From: Engraulis encrasicolus
Lineage: Eukaryota; Chordata; Actinopteri; Clupeiformes; Engraulidae
Assembly (NCBI RefSeq): GCF_034702125.1
Contig: NC_085880.1
Location: 44,567,077-44,631,076 of the forward strand
Length of the DNA stretch: 64,000 nucleotides
Direction: 5' to 3'
The notes below the pieces were generated by a model. The model did no database searches. It was not told the DNA's origin and was given only the letters and a program-made list of their open reading frames with translations. This document shows, piece by piece, positions 61,906-64,000 of the stretch. Positions within the stretch are counted from its first letter, which is position 1, and the number at the start of each line of letters is the position of its first letter. Made by a program: the position numbers and the translations under genes.

Positions 61906-62669
61906 GTTGTGCACTTGCTTGCATCTTTGACCTAATATGACCTGCTGTGACAAGTGAACATGGCAGAAGTACTGTAGGGCTTTAGGAGTTATACCAATAT
62001 GAACCTAGAAGAACGGCTTCAGTGAGGGTAATTTGTTGATTCATTTTTCTCATTGCAATCAAAGTAGTTGATCAAAAAGTGACTTAACCCATTTAGCCTA
62101 AGTCCTTTTTGGGAAATGGTGCCCTCACCAAGTTACTTTAGACAAGACATGCAATATGCTGGCTCCTACAGTTAGTTACAGTTAAATATGCTTCAAATGA
62201 CCTCCAGATATAATCTCATTGCAACCATTTATCAAATAGATATGATTGTTTTCCTGTGGTGCTTGGATACCAGGAAGTGTTACTGCTCAAAGGGAAATGC
62301 AGTACTGTACTTCTATGTGACTGAAGTGAGATGTCCATAACTGAACTTGCAGGCAGGGAGGCATGAATTCAATCATTTTGTTCATTCAAGTTTATAGGCC
62401 ATATCTTTCACCCTGTCTATTGTGACACAAAGCTAGGAACTTGGTCTGGCCAATCTCGCACACTAACCGACTTCTTAAGTGAAGTGATTTTGTATATCTC
62501 TGTGGCCAAGGCAGCAGAGCCAAATCACACCCCCTCATTCTGTGTAGTGATGGAAAATGCAATCTCACCCATTTCACTTCGCTCACTCCAGTCATTGCAA
62601 TAAACATGATGCACCATTGTGTCCGCTAAAAATGTGAGATTGTGTGCGCCTACCCACCAGGCTGCATAT

Positions 62670-63214
62670 TAGGGATGTTAATAAAATTGAAATGTATCGA
62701 TGTATCGGAAGTATCGGCCGGCGATTTAATCGAATCGCATCGTATCGTATCGTGGGGCATTCTCAAGAATCGAAAAGAATCGAATCGCTGGCCCCTGTGT
62801 AATGCCCTAGCTCCATAACACAATAGTACTGGAAAAGTAATTGGAAAAAATCGAATCGAACCGAATCGCATCGTATCATGGGTAATTCTTAAGTATTTCT
62901 GTATGAAAAGGAGACAATCCGCACACTTCAGGTCTATTTTTTATGCAAAGAAGCTTTACTTGACTCGGCTGATGAAGGTCTAAGGACCGAAAGCTTGCAA
63001 GTCAAGTAAAGCTTCTTTGAACAAATATAGACCTGAAGTGTGCGGATTGCCTTCTTTTTATACAGAAATTTCTACTGAATCCTGCACCTTCTAAACAGAT
63101 GAGCGGTGGCCTATCACAACTTAAGAATTCTTAAGTATCAAAAAAAATCGAAACCCTGATTTAAGAAATCGATACCGTATCGTATCGTCATGAAAGCTGT
63201 GATTTACACCCCTA
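62670..63214 (-). mobile_element. hAT-like element (TAGGGGTGTAAATCAC family) carrying a nested insertion
   Basis: Reverse copy of the 35300-35564 family, perfect 8-bp duplication CTGCATAT. An insert at about 62897-63126 is flanked by AATTCTTAAGTAT and has long complementary arms (AATCCGCACACTTCAGGTCT and AGACCTGAAGTGTGCGGATT). Confidence 0.9.
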
Positions 63215-63229
63215 CTGCATATTGTTACC

Positions 63230-63330
63230 CTGCTGGTGGCGGCTCAGGTGGTAGAGGAGCCGCTCGGCAACCAGAAGGTTGCAGGTTCAAGCCCCGCTCT
63301 GCCTGGCCTATCCAAGTTGCTAACCCTGCT
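63230..63330 (+). mobile_element. tRNA-derived SINE head (family D)
   Basis: TGGCGGCTCAGGTGGTAGAG (A box) and AGAAGGTTGCAGGTTCAAGC (B box). Not a functional tRNA, since the arms do not pair well. Confidence 0.55.
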
Positions 63331-63423
63331 AGCAACTAGGCTTTCCAGAAAAGCACCTGTTTTGCACTACTTTAGTTCTGATATGCCTGCTGCTCTTGAT
63401 TCATCCAACCATTCCAACTAAAA

Positions 63424-63720
63424 GCCAACTGGGAAACTCCAGCTCCCATCCCATTGTCATTGTGACACAGCACTCCACAGCACACAAATGAACACTGGAC
63501 TCTGCACACAACAAAATTGCATTTATGCCTAACCCGTGCAAGGGGGCAGCCCTCAATGGCGCCCCTAGGGAGCAGTGTGGCGGGACGGTACCATGCTCAG
63601 GGTAGCTTTGTCATGGATGGAGGAGGATGAGGGAGAGCACTGGTTAATTACTTCCCCCACCACCAACCTGGCGGGTTAGGAGTCGAACCGGCAACCTTTG
63701 GGCTACAATTCTGACGCCTT
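63424..63720 (-). mobile_element. tRNA-derived SINE (family A), minus strand
   Basis: Reverse of 5904-6216 and 24636-24958: ACTCCAGCTCCCATCCCATT at the left, B box GGTTCGACTCC read from the minus strand near 63680. Confidence 0.85.
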
Positions 63721-64000
63721 AACTAGAGACCGACCGATATGGGTTTTTCTATGGCCGATGCCGATGCCGATATTTAGAGGTCAGAGTCAGCCGATGGCCG
63801 ATGTGACTGGCCGATTTTTTGGGCCGATTTTTGAGGCCGATATGCTATCATATTATCCTTAATTGGCATGCTAAAAATATACCGGTATATAAACAATATT
63901 CTTTTTCATTTATTTATCCATAACATGCGTATTTTATTAATTAAAAGTAACATGTTCTATTTACACACTTAATATTCATATATATAGGCCTAGTAGAAAT
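63721..64000. repeat. Start of a (GGCCGATG)-rich dispersed repeat, truncated by the window
   Basis: GACCGACCGATATGGG then GCCGATGCCGATGCCGAT and similar. A common teleost repeat type by appearance. The other end is not in the window. Confidence 0.5.

Overview
This is a vertebrate nuclear genomic window, almost certainly from a ray-finned (teleost-type) fish. The evidence is multi-exon genes with GT-AG introns, teleost-style tRNA-derived SINEs ending in a CGCTTTGG..AAAGCGTCTGC module, many short hAT-type elements, a Tc1-like element and very long dinucleotide microsatellites. I cannot name the species.

Three protein genes can be read. (1) pcsk2 (proprotein convertase 2), plus strand: nine coding exons between 1358 and 29334 give about 503 residues, from just before the catalytic Asp to the stop. 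The exons for the signal peptide and propeptide lie upstream of the window. (2) bfsp1 (filensin, lens beaded filament), minus strand: eight exons from 44419 down to 33298 give a complete 786-aa reading frame. (3) tm9sf3, plus strand: the first three coding exons at 51669-51761, 56124-56319 and 60810-60932; the gene runs off the right end. pcsk2 and bfsp1 are tail to tail, and bfsp1 and tm9sf3 are head to head about 7 kb apart.

Layout: 1-1258 is a pyrimidine-rich (TCCTC)n satellite inside a pcsk2 intron. 1358-29334 is pcsk2, with introns full of transposons and a (GT)n/(AC)n corridor at 20.1-22.05 kb. 29335-33297 is the shared 3' intergenic region. 33298-44419 is bfsp1. 44420-51668 is repeat-rich intergenic DNA with an interstitial CCCTAA block. 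51669-64000 is the 5' part of tm9sf3.

Main unusual observation: many exon edges in all three genes are 'echoed'. A short piece of exon plus its splice donor or acceptor is tandemly duplicated, often several times, in the adjoining intron. I count clear or likely cases at three pcsk2 exons (6244-6419 donor, 9989-10204 donor, both edges of 21018-21245), five bfsp1 exons (exon 1 donor, exon 2 acceptor, exon 5 both edges, exon 7 and exon 8 acceptors) and tm9sf3 exon 2 (donor). Other points are a collagen-like Gly-Pro-Ile/Val tract in the filensin tail, transposon ends within 25-30 bp of three pcsk2 acceptors, a 132-bp palindrome 20 bp from a 38-nt exon, and more than a dozen hAT-type insertions with readable 8-bp target-site duplications.
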